Source of the DNA: Pseudomonadota bacterium | GTDB lineage: Bacteria > Desulfobacterota > Desulfovibrionia > Desulfovibrionales > Desulfovibrionaceae | NCBI GenBank assembly: GCA_023435825.1 | Contig: JAEZMB010000025.1 | Span: forward strand, 1 to 24,031 | Length of the DNA: 24,031 nucleotides | Reading direction: 5' to 3' | Shown: piece by piece, positions 1 to 6,580 of the stretch | How the letters are laid out: every line of letters begins with the position of its first letter | Numbering within the stretch: position 1 is the first letter of the stretch | The notes under the pieces: generated by a model | Databases searched by the model: none | What the model saw: the letters and a program-made list of their open reading frames with translations, nothing else | Told to the model about the DNA's origin: nothing | Program-made: the position numbers and the translations under genes

Positions 1-345
1 GCGCCGCAGACGCCGGGCTATCAGGCTCCGGGCTATGCGCCGATGCCCCCGAGAGGCGCGACGGCAACGCCGGGCTATGCGCCGTCGGCCCCCGGGAGCC
101 AGCCCGGCTACGCCCCGGCCCAGCCGCCGGCCCATGCCGCCGCCGGCCCGGCGACCCCGCCGCCAGGTCTGGAAAAGATGATGCTGCAGAGCTTTTGCCG
201 CGAATACGACATCCCGCTGTCCGTGGCCGTGCAGCGTCTGGGCCGGCATCGCATCACGGCCTTTGGCGACATGAGCTTTGAGGAACTGGCCCTGGAAAAC
301 AACCGCACCCCGGCCGACATCATGCGGCTGGTGACTACGCCCTAG
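1..345 (+). CDS. 3' part of a Pro/Gly/Tyr-repeat protein of unknown function
   Basis: The frame is open from base 1 and ends at TAG 343-345, leaving 114 residues of a gene whose start lies outside the window. The first ~45 residues are low-complexity and repeat PGYAP or PGYQAPGYAP. After a Pro/Ala linker comes a compact, probably helical tail of about 55 residues containing SFCREYDIPLSVAVQRLG and ending IMRLVTTP. The repeats suggest an extended linker between an unseen N-terminal part and the small C-terminal domain. I do not recognise the tail with certainty; similar short tails end membrane proteins in Desulfovibrio-type genomes, but that is recollection rather than evidence. The TAG stop coincides with the edge of the repeat element at 345-447, so the present C-terminus may have been set by insertion of that element. 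Confidence 0.8.
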   Translation, partial: APQTPGYQAPGYAPMPPRGATATPGYAPSAPGSQPGYAPAQPPAHAAAGPATPPPGLEKMMLQSFCREYDIPLSVAVQRLGRHRITAFGDMSFEELALENNRTPADIMRLVTTP

Positions 346-450
346 TGTCGCGTCCGCAAAAAACGCATATGGTGTTTTGTCGTCAACGCGCTAAAACCAT
401 TTGTTTTTCTTAAAAAATACTCTCGTACTTTTTAAGGGACGCGACACGAG
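343..450 (+). repeat. Structured inverted-repeat element, copy 1
   Basis: An 11-bp perfect terminal inverted repeat, GTGTCGCGTCC at 345-355 and GGACGCGACAC at 437-447, encloses two further hairpins. One pairs ATGG..TTTT near 369-380 with AAAACCAT near 393-400. The other pairs 409-420 with 425-436 (CTTAAAAAATAC, loop TCTC, GTACTTTTTAAG; 11 of 12 pairs). Including flanks, the ends read CTAGTGTCG and CGACACGAG, nearly a 14-bp inverted repeat. The TAG inside the left end is the stop codon of the upstream gene. Related copies lie at 4477-4582 and 18921-19032 in the opposite orientation. It is too short to encode a transposase, so a MITE-like or REP-like element acting as a terminator is the most economical reading. 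Confidence 0.85.
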
Positions 451-484
451 GACTCGTCTGGGACAGGTTTGCCCGTCTTGACCG

Positions 485-514
485 AAAAGGCCGCCCTGCA
501 AAGGGCGGCCTTTT
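485..514. terminator. Bidirectional intrinsic terminator
   Basis: A perfect 13-bp stem (AAAAGGCCGCCCT at 485-497, AGGGCGGCCTTTT at 502-514) has a GCAA loop. A runs on one side and T runs on the other, so it can terminate on either strand. It lies between the plus-strand partial gene and the minus-strand tmk, which converge here. It probably ends the tmk transcript and backs up readthrough from the left. Confidence 0.88.
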
Positions 515-620
515 CGTTATGGCCTCGCGGTTCACATTGCGGCCTTGGGCCGGGAGGCGCGGCGGCCTGGGACTTTCCCAGCCGCGTGCCGGCCGTTGGA
601 GCGGGTTTGGGGGGTCTGCC

Positions 621-1250
621 CTACAGTCGGGCCGCCACGACGTTCCAGATGGCCTCGGCCACAGCGTCCGGGCCGGGGGCGGCGTCGATGACGGCGAAGC
701 GCGCCGGTTCGGCCACGGCCAGGGCGCGGTAGCCGGCGCGCACGCGCTCGTGGAATTCCAGGCGCTCGGCCTCGAAGCGGCCTTCGGCCTCGGCCGTGCC
801 GGCGGCGGCGTTGCGCGAGGTGGCCCGGGTCAGGCCCATGGCCGGATCGAGATCAAGGAGCAGGGTCAGGTCCGGGACGACGCCGGCGGCGGCCACGGCG
901 TTGAGATGCTGCAGCAGGGCGATGTCGAGTCCCCGGCCGTACCCCTGGTAGGCCACGGTGGAGTCGGTGTAGCGGTCGCAGAGCACCACCTGTCCGGCGG
1001 CCAGGGCCGGCCGGATCACCTCGGCCACATGCTGGGCCCGGTCGGCCAGATAGAGGAACAGCTCGGCCCGGTCGTCAAGGCCGGCGGTCTTTTGGGACAG
1101 CAAAATGCCGCGCAGGGTCTGGCCCAGGGCGCAGCCGCCGGGCTGGCGCGTGAAGCAAACGGTCCGCCCGGCCGCTTCCAGGGCGGCGCGGAGCCGGGCC
1201 AGCTGGGTGGACTTGCCCGAGCCTTCTACGCCTTCAAGGGTAACAAACAC
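621..1250 (-). CDS. tmk: Thymidylate kinase
   Basis: Phosphorylates dTMP to dTDP with ATP, an essential cytoplasmic step of dTTP synthesis. The 209-residue product has the family length. Visible motifs are the P-loop GVEGSGKST (residues 7-15), TRQPGG at 35-40 (the usual Glu is Gln here), the DRY motif at 92-94, YQGYGRG near 101-107, and a LID region around RNAAAGTAEAEGRFE (146-160). The chosen start is GTG at 1250, which places MFVTLEGVEG at the N-terminus, as is normal for Tmk, with AAGGA nine bases upstream. A much longer open frame runs upstream but is only the shadow of the neighbouring HD gene. The start lies 25 bases inside the 3' end of that gene, implying translational coupling. The terminator at 485-514 lies downstream. 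Confidence 0.95.
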   Translation of the reverse strand: MFVTLEGVEGSGKSTQLARLRAALEAAGRTVCFTRQPGGCALGQTLRGILLSQKTAGLDDRAELFLYLADRAQHVAEVIRPALAAGQVVLCDRYTDSTVAYQGYGRGLDIALLQHLNAVAAAGVVPDLTLLLDLDPAMGLTRATSRNAAAGTAEAEGRFEAERLEFHERVRAGYRALAVAEPARFAVIDAAPGPDAVAEAIWNVVAARL

Positions 1251-2257
1251 TGGTGGACGTCCTTTTCCTTGGGCTTGGCCGGCCGGGGCGCTTCGGGACG
1301 CGGCGCGCGCGGCGGGTTGTAGAGGTAGCGCTCCAGGGTGCGCACGTAGGGCGACCAGCTTCCGGCCTCGTCCTCGTCGCCAAAGACCCCGAAAATCTGG
1401 TTCATCTTGGCGTCGATGTTGTCGGCGAAATGCAGGACGAAGGCTTCGGCGGTCTTGGGCCGGCGCGGCGAGCCGAACTCGTATTCGCCGTGGTGGGCCA
1501 AAAGGATGTGCTTGAAATGCAGGGCCAGTTCCGGCTCCACGCCGCTTTTTTTGAGGATCGGCTCCAGCAGCTCCATGGCGATGACGATGTGGCCCAAAAG
1601 CCGCCCGGCGTCGGTGTAGTCGCGGCCAGGACCAGAGGTCAGCTCCCAGGCTTTGCCCAGGTCGTGGCAGACGGCGGCGGCCAGAAGGGTGTCTCGGTCC
1701 AGGGCCGGATAGCGGTCGCAGATGGAAAGGGCCAGCCGGGCCACGGCCAGGGTATGCTCCAGCAGGCCGCCCCGGTAGGAATGGTGGACGCTCTTGGCGC
1801 CGGGGGCCTCGATGAGGCGCTGGCGGAACTCGGTTTGGCCGAGCACCTTGGCCGTGAACTTGCGCCAGGGCGCGTGGGCGATCTCGGCCCGGCACAGTTC
1901 CATGAGCTTTTCCAGCAGCACCTCGGGCGGTTCGGCGCTGGTGGGCACGAAAAGCGACAGGTCCGGAGCCTCGTCGTCCGGGGAGAGCACGGCCAGCCGC
2001 TCGATGTTGACCTGCGGCCGGTCGCGGTAGGCCCCGACCTGGCCCTCGACGCGCACGAACTGGCCCGGAGCCAGATCGGCGTAGAGGCTGGCGGCCGGGC
2101 TCCAGATCTTGGCCTCGATCTGGCCGGTGACGTCTTCCAGGACGAGCGTCCAGAACGGCCCGTTTTTCGCCTGGCCAAGCCGCGCGCCACCGAGGCAGAA
2201 CACCTCGGCCACGCCCTGGCCGGCGACAAGATCCTTGACGAAGATGTTCTTTTCCAT
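1226..2257 (-). CDS. OB-fold/HD-domain phosphohydrolase (YhaM-type 3'-5' exoribonuclease-like)
   Basis: A 343-residue protein. Residues about 10-95 resemble an OB-fold nucleic-acid-binding module (WTLVLEDVTGQIEAKIW, then QFVRVEGQV). Residues about 155-300 form an HD metal-dependent phosphohydrolase domain with H168 (LLEHT), H198-D199 in CHDLGK, H223, H255-H256 and D279 as probable metal ligands. The order OB then HD matches the YhaM family, in which the Bacillus member is a 3'-5' exoribonuclease acting on short RNA and single-stranded DNA; activity here is inferred. The start at 2257 gives MEKNIFVKDL, typical of the family; an upstream in-frame ATG would add 31 non-conserved residues. No strong ribosome-binding site is visible. 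The last 25 bases overlap tmk. The Lys/Pro-rich tail is variable. Confidence 0.88.
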   Translation of the reverse strand: MEKNIFVKDLVAGQGVAEVFCLGGARLGQAKNGPFWTLVLEDVTGQIEAKIWSPAASLYADLAPGQFVRVEGQVGAYRDRPQVNIERLAVLSPDDEAPDLSLFVPTSAEPPEVLLEKLMELCRAEIAHAPWRKFTAKVLGQTEFRQRLIEAPGAKSVHHSYRGGLLEHTLAVARLALSICDRYPALDRDTLLAAAVCHDLGKAWELTSGPGRDYTDAGRLLGHIVIAMELLEPILKKSGVEPELALHFKHILLAHHGEYEFGSPRRPKTAEAFVLHFADNIDAKMNQIFGVFGDEDEAGSWSPYVRTLERYLYNPPRAPRPEAPRPAKPKEKDVHQCLLPLKA

Positions 2258-2406
2258 GTGGGTAGGCCGTGCGCCGGGCAATCGCGGGCGCTCTCGCCCG
2301 GTTGCGGCATCTTGGCCGGCGACGTTGCCCGGCCGGCCGGCGGTTGTCAACCGCCGCCGCCTTGGGCATAGTGCCCCGGCCGGAAATCCCGCCGGCAGGA
2401 GGCCCC

Positions 2407-3174
2407 ATGCGCATTCTGCTCACCAACGACGACGGCATCCAGGCCGTCGGCATCCGCCATCTCTATAAAGGACTCGTCGACGCCGGCCATGACGTGCTGG
2501 TGGCCGCGCCCATTTCCGAACAGTCGGCCGTGGGCCACGCCATCACCATCGCCTCGCCGTTGCGGGTCAAGGAATTCGTGGAAAACGGCTTTCGAGGCCT
2601 GGGCGTGTCCGGCACCCCGGCCGACTGCGTCAAGCTCGCGCTCACCACGCTCATGCAGGACAAGCCCGACCTCGTGGTCTCGGGCATCAACGCCGGGGCC
2701 AACGTCGGCGTGGACATCCTCTATTCCGGCACGGTCTCGGCCGCCACCGAAGGCGCGCTCATGGGCTATCCGGCCGTGGCCGTCTCGGCCGACGACTACG
2801 CCCCGGTCGATCTGCTGGAGCAGGGAGCCTACGTGGCCGACTTCATCGCCGGCCGGCCCTGGGAGGTCCTCGCCCCGCGCACCGTGCTCAACCTCAATTT
2901 CCCCAAGCGGCCCATCGCCGAAACCCTGCCGCTCACCCTGTGCCCGCCCACCCAGGCCGTGTACAACGACTGGTACGTCACCAGACAAGACCCGCGCGGC
3001 CGCGACTACCACTGGCTCACCGGCGTCATCCCCCCCGAGGCCCTGACCCCGGACAGCGACCGGGCGCTTTTGACCCAGGGCCACATCACCCTGACGCCCC
3101 TGCGTTTCGAACTGGCCGACGCGGCTTCCATGGAAAGCCTGGCCGCCCGGCTGGGCCTGCCAACCCCTGTTTGA
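2407..3174 (+). CDS. surE: 5'/3'-nucleotidase SurE
   Basis: A 255-residue metal-dependent nucleoside monophosphate phosphatase of the SurE family, thought to act on 5' and 3' nucleotides during nucleotide salvage and stationary-phase survival. The metal-binding NDDG motif is at residues 7-10 (D8, D9), the Ser of PISEQSAVGHA is S40, and SGINAGANVG with N95 and YSGTVSAATEGA follow, all family signatures. Length is normal. ATG 2407 is chosen because AGGAGG lies just upstream and MRILLTNDDG is the standard N-terminus; the longer upstream reading overlaps the divergent promoter region. It is transcribed away from the OB/HD gene across a 149-bp gap and is followed, after 150 bp, by the GGDEF gene on the same strand. 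Confidence 0.96.
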   Translation: MRILLTNDDGIQAVGIRHLYKGLVDAGHDVLVAAPISEQSAVGHAITIASPLRVKEFVENGFRGLGVSGTPADCVKLALTTLMQDKPDLVVSGINAGANVGVDILYSGTVSAATEGALMGYPAVAVSADDYAPVDLLEQGAYVADFIAGRPWEVLAPRTVLNLNFPKRPIAETLPLTLCPPTQAVYNDWYVTRQDPRGRDYHWLTGVIPPEALTPDSDRALLTQGHITLTPLRFELADAASMESLAARLGLPTPV

Positions 3175-3324
3175 CGGTTGCTTTTTTTCGCCGATCCGGC
3201 ATATCTACAGCGTAAGACATAACGTCCCAGACGCGGGCCGCACTTGATCAGCAGCACCGACCACACCGCCGCCGTCTTCGGGCACACTGCGTTACGCAAG
3301 GCTCACCGCCTTTCCGGAACCGGC

Positions 3325-4290
3325 ATGAATATCCTCATCGTCGACGACTCCGACTCCTCACGGCTGCTGCTGTCCACCATCCTCAAGGGAGCCGGATACG
3401 TCGATCCCCTGTGCGCCGGTTCGGCCGGCGAAGCGCTCACGCTCCTCGACGAGCGCTGCCAGGGCGGCGAAGCCCCGGACATCGACCTCATCCTCATGGA
3501 CGTGGTCATGCCCGACATGGACGGCATCGACGCCACGCGCCTGATAAAGGCCGACCCCAGGCTGCGCGACATCCCCATCATCATCGTCACGGTGAAAGAC
3601 GAGGCGGCCAGCCTGGAGCGCGCCTTCGAAGCCGGGGCCATGGATTTCCTGGCCAAGCCCGTCAACAGCATGGAACTGCGCGCCCGGGTGCGTTCGGCGC
3701 TTCGCCTCAAGGAAGAGATGGATCAGCGCAAGGCCCGGGAACGGGAGTTGGAGGCGCTGACCCGCAAGTTCGAGCAGCTCTCCAATCAGGACGGGCTGAC
3801 CGGCGTGCCCAACCGCCGCTGCTTCGAGGACGCCTTCCGCAAGGAATGGCTGCGTTCGCGCCGCGACGGCACGCCGCTTTCGGCGCTGATGATCGACATC
3901 GACTGCTTCAAGCTCTACAACGACACCTACGGCCACCTGCAAGGCGACCTGTGCCTGCGCCGGGTGGCCGAAGCCATCGTCGAGGCCCTCAAGCGCCCCG
4001 GCGACTTCGCCGCCCGCTACGGCGGCGAGGAGTTCGTGGCCCTGCTCCCCGGCACCGACCTGGCCGGGGCCCTGTCCATCGCCGGCATCATCCGGGGCAA
4101 TGTCCGGGCCGCCAACATCGAACACGCCAGTTCCCCGGTGGCCGACATCGTCACCGTCAGCATCGGCATCTCCGGCGTGGTCCCCAACATGGACCTGGAG
4201 CCCGAAACCCTGCTCGCCGCCTCGGACGCCGCCCTCTACCAAGCCAAGAGCGCCGGCCGCAACCGCGTCGAAGTGCGCCCGCCGCTGTAG
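3325..4290 (+). CDS. Response regulator with GGDEF domain (diguanylate cyclase)
   Basis: A 321-residue single-REC diguanylate cyclase expected to make cyclic di-GMP from two GTP. The receiver domain (1-125) has acidic residues at D7-D8, the phosphoacceptor D59 in LILMDVVMP, and K111 in FLAKP. A short helical linker (130-155) leads to the GGDEF domain, with DGLTGVPNRR (157-166) and the active-site GGEEF at 233-237. An inhibitory I-site RxxD (R224-P-G-D227) sits exactly five residues before GGEEF, so product feedback inhibition is expected. ATG 3325 gives MNILIVDDS, a normal REC start; a TTG at 3244 would add 27 unconserved residues. No cognate kinase is adjacent; the hybrid kinase at 8111-10096 is the only sensor in the window, and a link is unproven. 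Confidence 0.94.
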   Translation: MNILIVDDSDSSRLLLSTILKGAGYVDPLCAGSAGEALTLLDERCQGGEAPDIDLILMDVVMPDMDGIDATRLIKADPRLRDIPIIIVTVKDEAASLERAFEAGAMDFLAKPVNSMELRARVRSALRLKEEMDQRKARERELEALTRKFEQLSNQDGLTGVPNRRCFEDAFRKEWLRSRRDGTPLSALMIDIDCFKLYNDTYGHLQGDLCLRRVAEAIVEALKRPGDFAARYGGEEFVALLPGTDLAGALSIAGIIRGNVRAANIEHASSPVADIVTVSIGISGVVPNMDLEPETLLAASDAALYQAKSAGRNRVEVRPPL

Positions 4291-4370
4291 CCGGCCACGC
4301 CTCGGGCAGCCGGGGCGACCGCGTTGCAGCCTTTCGGGGGGAGCCTTGCCCTGGCGGCCCGGGACGCGAA

Positions 4371-4475
4371 CCTCGTGCCGCGTCCACGAAAAACGCCTTT
4401 GTCCGTTGCCGGGCAAGGGACGAACGTCATGCCTTTTGCTTAATACATACTCGCGCGGGCAGTCAGGGGCGCGCC
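4371..4475 (+). repeat. Diverged relative of the inverted-repeat element, or an isolated end of it
   Basis: The 15 bases CCTCGTGCCGCGTCC at 4371-4385 recur exactly at 4476-4490, where they form the outer end of element copy 2. After the first occurrence, CGAAAAACGCC resembles the start of copies 1 and 3, and near 4438-4455 GCTTAATACATACTCGCGC resembles their AT-rich hairpin. The rest is unlike them. This looks like a decayed copy placed tail-to-tail with copy 2 between the convergent GGDEF and FTR genes, but the similarity is patchy. Confidence 0.45.
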
Positions 4476-4476
4476 C

Positions 4477-4582
4477 CTCGTGCCGCGTCCCTTAAAAAAT
4501 ACGATGGTATTTTTTAAAAAACGAATGGTTTTAGCGCGTTGACGACAAAACGCCAGATGCGCTGCTCGCGGACGCGACACTA
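4477..4582 (-). repeat. Structured inverted-repeat element, copy 2
   Basis: Minus-strand copy of the element at 343-450. The terminal inverted repeat is GTGCCGCGTCC at 4480-4490 and GGACGCGACAC at 4570-4580 (10 of 11 matching). The AT-rich hairpin pairs CTTAAAAAATAC (4491-4502) with GTATTTTTTAAA (4507-4518) around GATG. A second hairpin pairs TGGTTTT with AAAACGCCA. The CTAG at the gene-side edge supplies the TAG stop of the FTR-like gene. As the last structure after a five-gene minus-strand unit it could serve as its terminator. Confidence 0.85.
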
Positions 4583-4921
4583 GCCCAGGGCGGCCAGGGT
4601 CTTTTCCACCGGCCGGCGCTCCGGTACCACGGGCAGGGGCTGCCTGCCGTCGCGCACCGCCTCGGACACGTACAGGCCGCAGTAGCAGGCCCCGTGTTCG
4701 GCCACGTCCGGGGCGCGGTACTCGCAGGGGCAGACCACGTCGCGGTCCAGTTCGAACTTCCCCGAGGCCAGACGGCACGGGCAGGCCATGTAGCCGTAGC
4801 GTTCCTTGTTGGTCAAAAGCCCGGCCATGAGGTCGAGGACCATGGCCGTGTCGGGGTTGAAGTGAAACCCCTTGGCCGTCTGCAGGGGAGCGAGCTTGTT
4901 GAAAAGTTCCTGAGCGTCCAT
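4580..4921 (-). CDS. Ferredoxin:thioredoxin reductase catalytic-subunit-like protein
   Basis: A 113-residue protein with the paired CxC signature of the FTR catalytic subunit: CPC (C47, C49), CPC (C64, C66) and CYC (C79, C81). In the plant/cyanobacterial enzyme these cysteines bind a [4Fe-4S] cluster next to a redox-active disulfide and pass ferredoxin electrons to thioredoxin. Spacing differs from the chloroplast enzyme (14 and 12 residues between motifs instead of 16 and 8), and the last motif is CYC rather than CHC, as in the shorter FTR-like proteins of anaerobes. The start at 4921 lies one base after the stop of the glutaredoxin gene (TAACATG), so the two are translationally coupled and probably form one electron-transfer pair. 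The stop codon lies in the edge of repeat element copy 2. Confidence 0.88.
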   Translation of the reverse strand: MDAQELFNKLAPLQTAKGFHFNPDTAMVLDLMAGLLTNKERYGYMACPCRLASGKFELDRDVVCPCEYRAPDVAEHGACYCGLYVSEAVRDGRQPLPVVPERRPVEKTLAALG

Positions 4922-4922
4922 G

Positions 4923-5183
4923 TTATTTGCCGCAGTTTTCCAGCATGTTGAGCAACTCGTCGCGCCGGAAGCCCACGATGACCTTGTCGCCGATGACGAT
5001 GGTGGGGAAGGACAGGGCGGGATTGAGCTTGCGCACGATGTCCATCATCTTGGCCCGTTCCTCCCCGGTCAGGTAGTCGACGTGGACGCAGTCGTAGGGG
5101 ATATGCTTTTCCTCGAGGAATTCCTTGGCGTGCTTGCAGTGCACGCAGGTGCTCAGGGCATAGACCTTGATGTCGGCGGACAT
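4923..5183 (-). CDS. Glutaredoxin/NrdH-like redoxin
   Basis: An 86-residue thioredoxin-fold protein with the active-site CVHC at residues 13-16 (KVYALSTCVHCKHAKEFL), the cis-proline region SFPTIVIGDKVIVGF at about 58-72, and a C-terminal helix. Length matches glutaredoxin/NrdH proteins. It probably exchanges thiol-disulfide electrons with cellular disulfides and is reduced by the FTR-like protein encoded one base downstream instead of by glutathione; that pairing is an inference from gene context. AAGGAG lies at good spacing before ATG 5183. It sits 24 bases after the ABC permease gene. Confidence 0.92.
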   Translation of the reverse strand: MSADIKVYALSTCVHCKHAKEFLEEKHIPYDCVHVDYLTGEERAKMMDIVRKLNPALSFPTIVIGDKVIVGFRRDELLNMLENCGK

Positions 5184-5207
5184 GGCAAACTCCTTGATCT
5201 GGCGGCG

Positions 5208-5957
5208 TTAGCGCGGCGTTTCTCGCATTCCGTTCCGTATTCCCCTTTCCAGACGCCGGGTCAAGTGCGAAAGGGGCCAGGTCAGCAGCAGGTATAAAAG
5301 GGCCAGGGGCAGATAGGTTTCGAAGGTGCGGTAGGTGGAGGCGTTGATGACCTCGGCCGCCTTGGTCAGCTCGCGCAGGCTGATGACCGACAGCAGCGAG
5401 GAATCCTTGATGCACGACACGAACTGGCCGGTCACCGGGGCCACGATGCGCCGGGCCGCCTGGGGCAGCACGACGTGGAGCAGGGCCTGCCCGCGGGTCA
5501 TGCCCGAGGACATGGCCGCCTCCCACTGCCCATGGTCCACGGACTCCACCCCGGCCCGCACCATCTCCGAGATGTAGGCTCCGGAAAACAGCGACAGGGT
5601 GAACGTGCCGATGACAAAGGGGCTGTCCACCTGCACCACCACGCCGACGCAGAAGTAGAAAATGAGGATCTGGACCAGAAGCGGCGTGCCGCGAAAGGCG
5701 CCCACGTACAACGCGGCCAGTTCCGAAAGCACGATGTTGCCCGACACCGAGGCCAGGCCGGAAAGGAGTCCGAAGCACAGGCCAAGGGTGATGGCCACCA
5801 CGGACACGGCCAGGGTCAGGCCCAGGCCGTCGACGAAGATCGACCGGTAGGCCCAGACCGCCGACCAGTCCCAATGGTAGCGCAGGCGCGACAGCACCAG
5901 CCAGGACAGGCCGGCCAAAACGGCCAGGATGGCGAAACGCACGGCAAGACGGGGCAT
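5208..5957 (-). CDS. Polar amino acid ABC transporter permease (HisM/GlnP type)
   Basis: A 249-residue inner-membrane permease. An N-terminal hydrophobic helix is followed by about four or five more segments. The conserved His/Glu/Gln/Arg/Opine permease features are visible: ALYVGAFRGTPLLVQI near residues 83-98, and the cytoplasmic EAA loop EAAMSSGMTRGQALLHVVLP near 146-165, which docks the ATPase. Permeases of this group usually work as dimers with an ATPase dimer and a periplasmic binding protein. The binding protein is encoded two genes upstream (6581-7393), but no ATPase or second permease is present in this operon, so it must borrow an ATPase encoded elsewhere. A GGAG occurs upstream of ATG 5957 at long spacing. 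Confidence 0.93.
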   Translation of the reverse strand: MPRLAVRFAILAVLAGLSWLVLSRLRYHWDWSAVWAYRSIFVDGLGLTLAVSVVAITLGLCFGLLSGLASVSGNIVLSELAALYVGAFRGTPLLVQILIFYFCVGVVVQVDSPFVIGTFTLSLFSGAYISEMVRAGVESVDHGQWEAAMSSGMTRGQALLHVVLPQAARRIVAPVTGQFVSCIKDSSLLSVISLRELTKAAEVINASTYRTFETYLPLALLYLLLTWPLSHLTRRLERGIRNGMRETPR

Positions 5958-6050
5958 GTCAGCAAGGCTCCGGAAAAAGGCGTCGGGTCGTGGCGGGAAG
6001 GCGTCGACCGGGTTGGAGGGCTCGTCGGGCGGTCTTCAAAGGCCGTCCGC

Positions 6051-6449
6051 TCATCGGCCCTTGGGGGCCGTGAATGCCCCGGCCGGCAGCACCAGCACGT
6101 AAGGCACGCGCACGCCGAAATCCCCGGCCAGACGGGCGGCGATGTCCTTGGACACGTCGCGCGGGGCCGTGGTCAGATAGACGGCGTTGGCCTCGGTCTC
6201 GATCTGGCCGGTTTCGTTTTTCCAGCCGCCGACTCCGGCCCCCAGCCGGGTGAAGCCGCCGTAGGTCTCGGCCAGCCAGGCTTCCAGGGCGGCGGTGGCG
6301 GCCAGGGCGCTCGCGCCGTCGGCCAGGGCGGCCGGCACGACGAAGAGGTGGGCAAAGACCTGTTCGGTGTCGGCCAAGGCCGGCAGGGGCCGGGCGGCGA
6401 GCAGGCCCAGCAGGAGCAGGGCGGCCAGGAATCGGCGGAAAAGCGGCAT
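6051..6449 (-). CDS. Small exported protein of unknown function
   Basis: A 132-residue protein with a clear Sec signal peptide: MPLFRR, a Leu/Ala hydrophobic core, and a likely cleavage after ALA at residue 26, leaving about 106 periplasmic residues. The start at 6449 is preceded by AGGAGA; the open frame extends 45 codons upstream but without signal character. The mature part has segments such as AYVYLTTAP-like NAVYLTTAPRDVSKDI and VRVPYVLVLPAGAF near the C-terminus, but I recognise no family or catalytic motif. It contains no cysteine in the mature part. Its place between the binding protein and the permease of an ABC transporter suggests an accessory role in the same uptake system; this is context only. 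Confidence 0.75.
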   Translation of the reverse strand: MPLFRRFLAALLLLGLLAARPLPALADTEQVFAHLFVVPAALADGASALAATAALEAWLAETYGGFTRLGAGVGGWKNETGQIETEANAVYLTTAPRDVSKDIAARLAGDFGVRVPYVLVLPAGAFTAPKGR

Positions 6450-6580
6450 GGCGTCTCCTGTCGGGCGGTTGGCCGGACCGGCGGCCAGGGCGGTCGTTTG
6501 GTGCCGGTTGCCGGAGCATGGCGCGGCCCTGTCGCCGCGCGGACGCGGGACAGGGCCGGCAGGGTACGGGGGGCGCTGCG

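Noticed and set aside
621..2453. 610-residue fusion of an Arg/Pro-rich N-terminus to thymidylate kinase
   Set aside because: The upstream ~400 residues are a frame shadow of the OB/HD gene. GTG 1250 with its ribosome-binding site gives a normal-length Tmk.
3244..3324. Extended N-terminus of the GGDEF protein from a TTG
   Set aside because: The extra 27 residues lack conservation features, and receiver domains begin at the MNILIVDDS segment.
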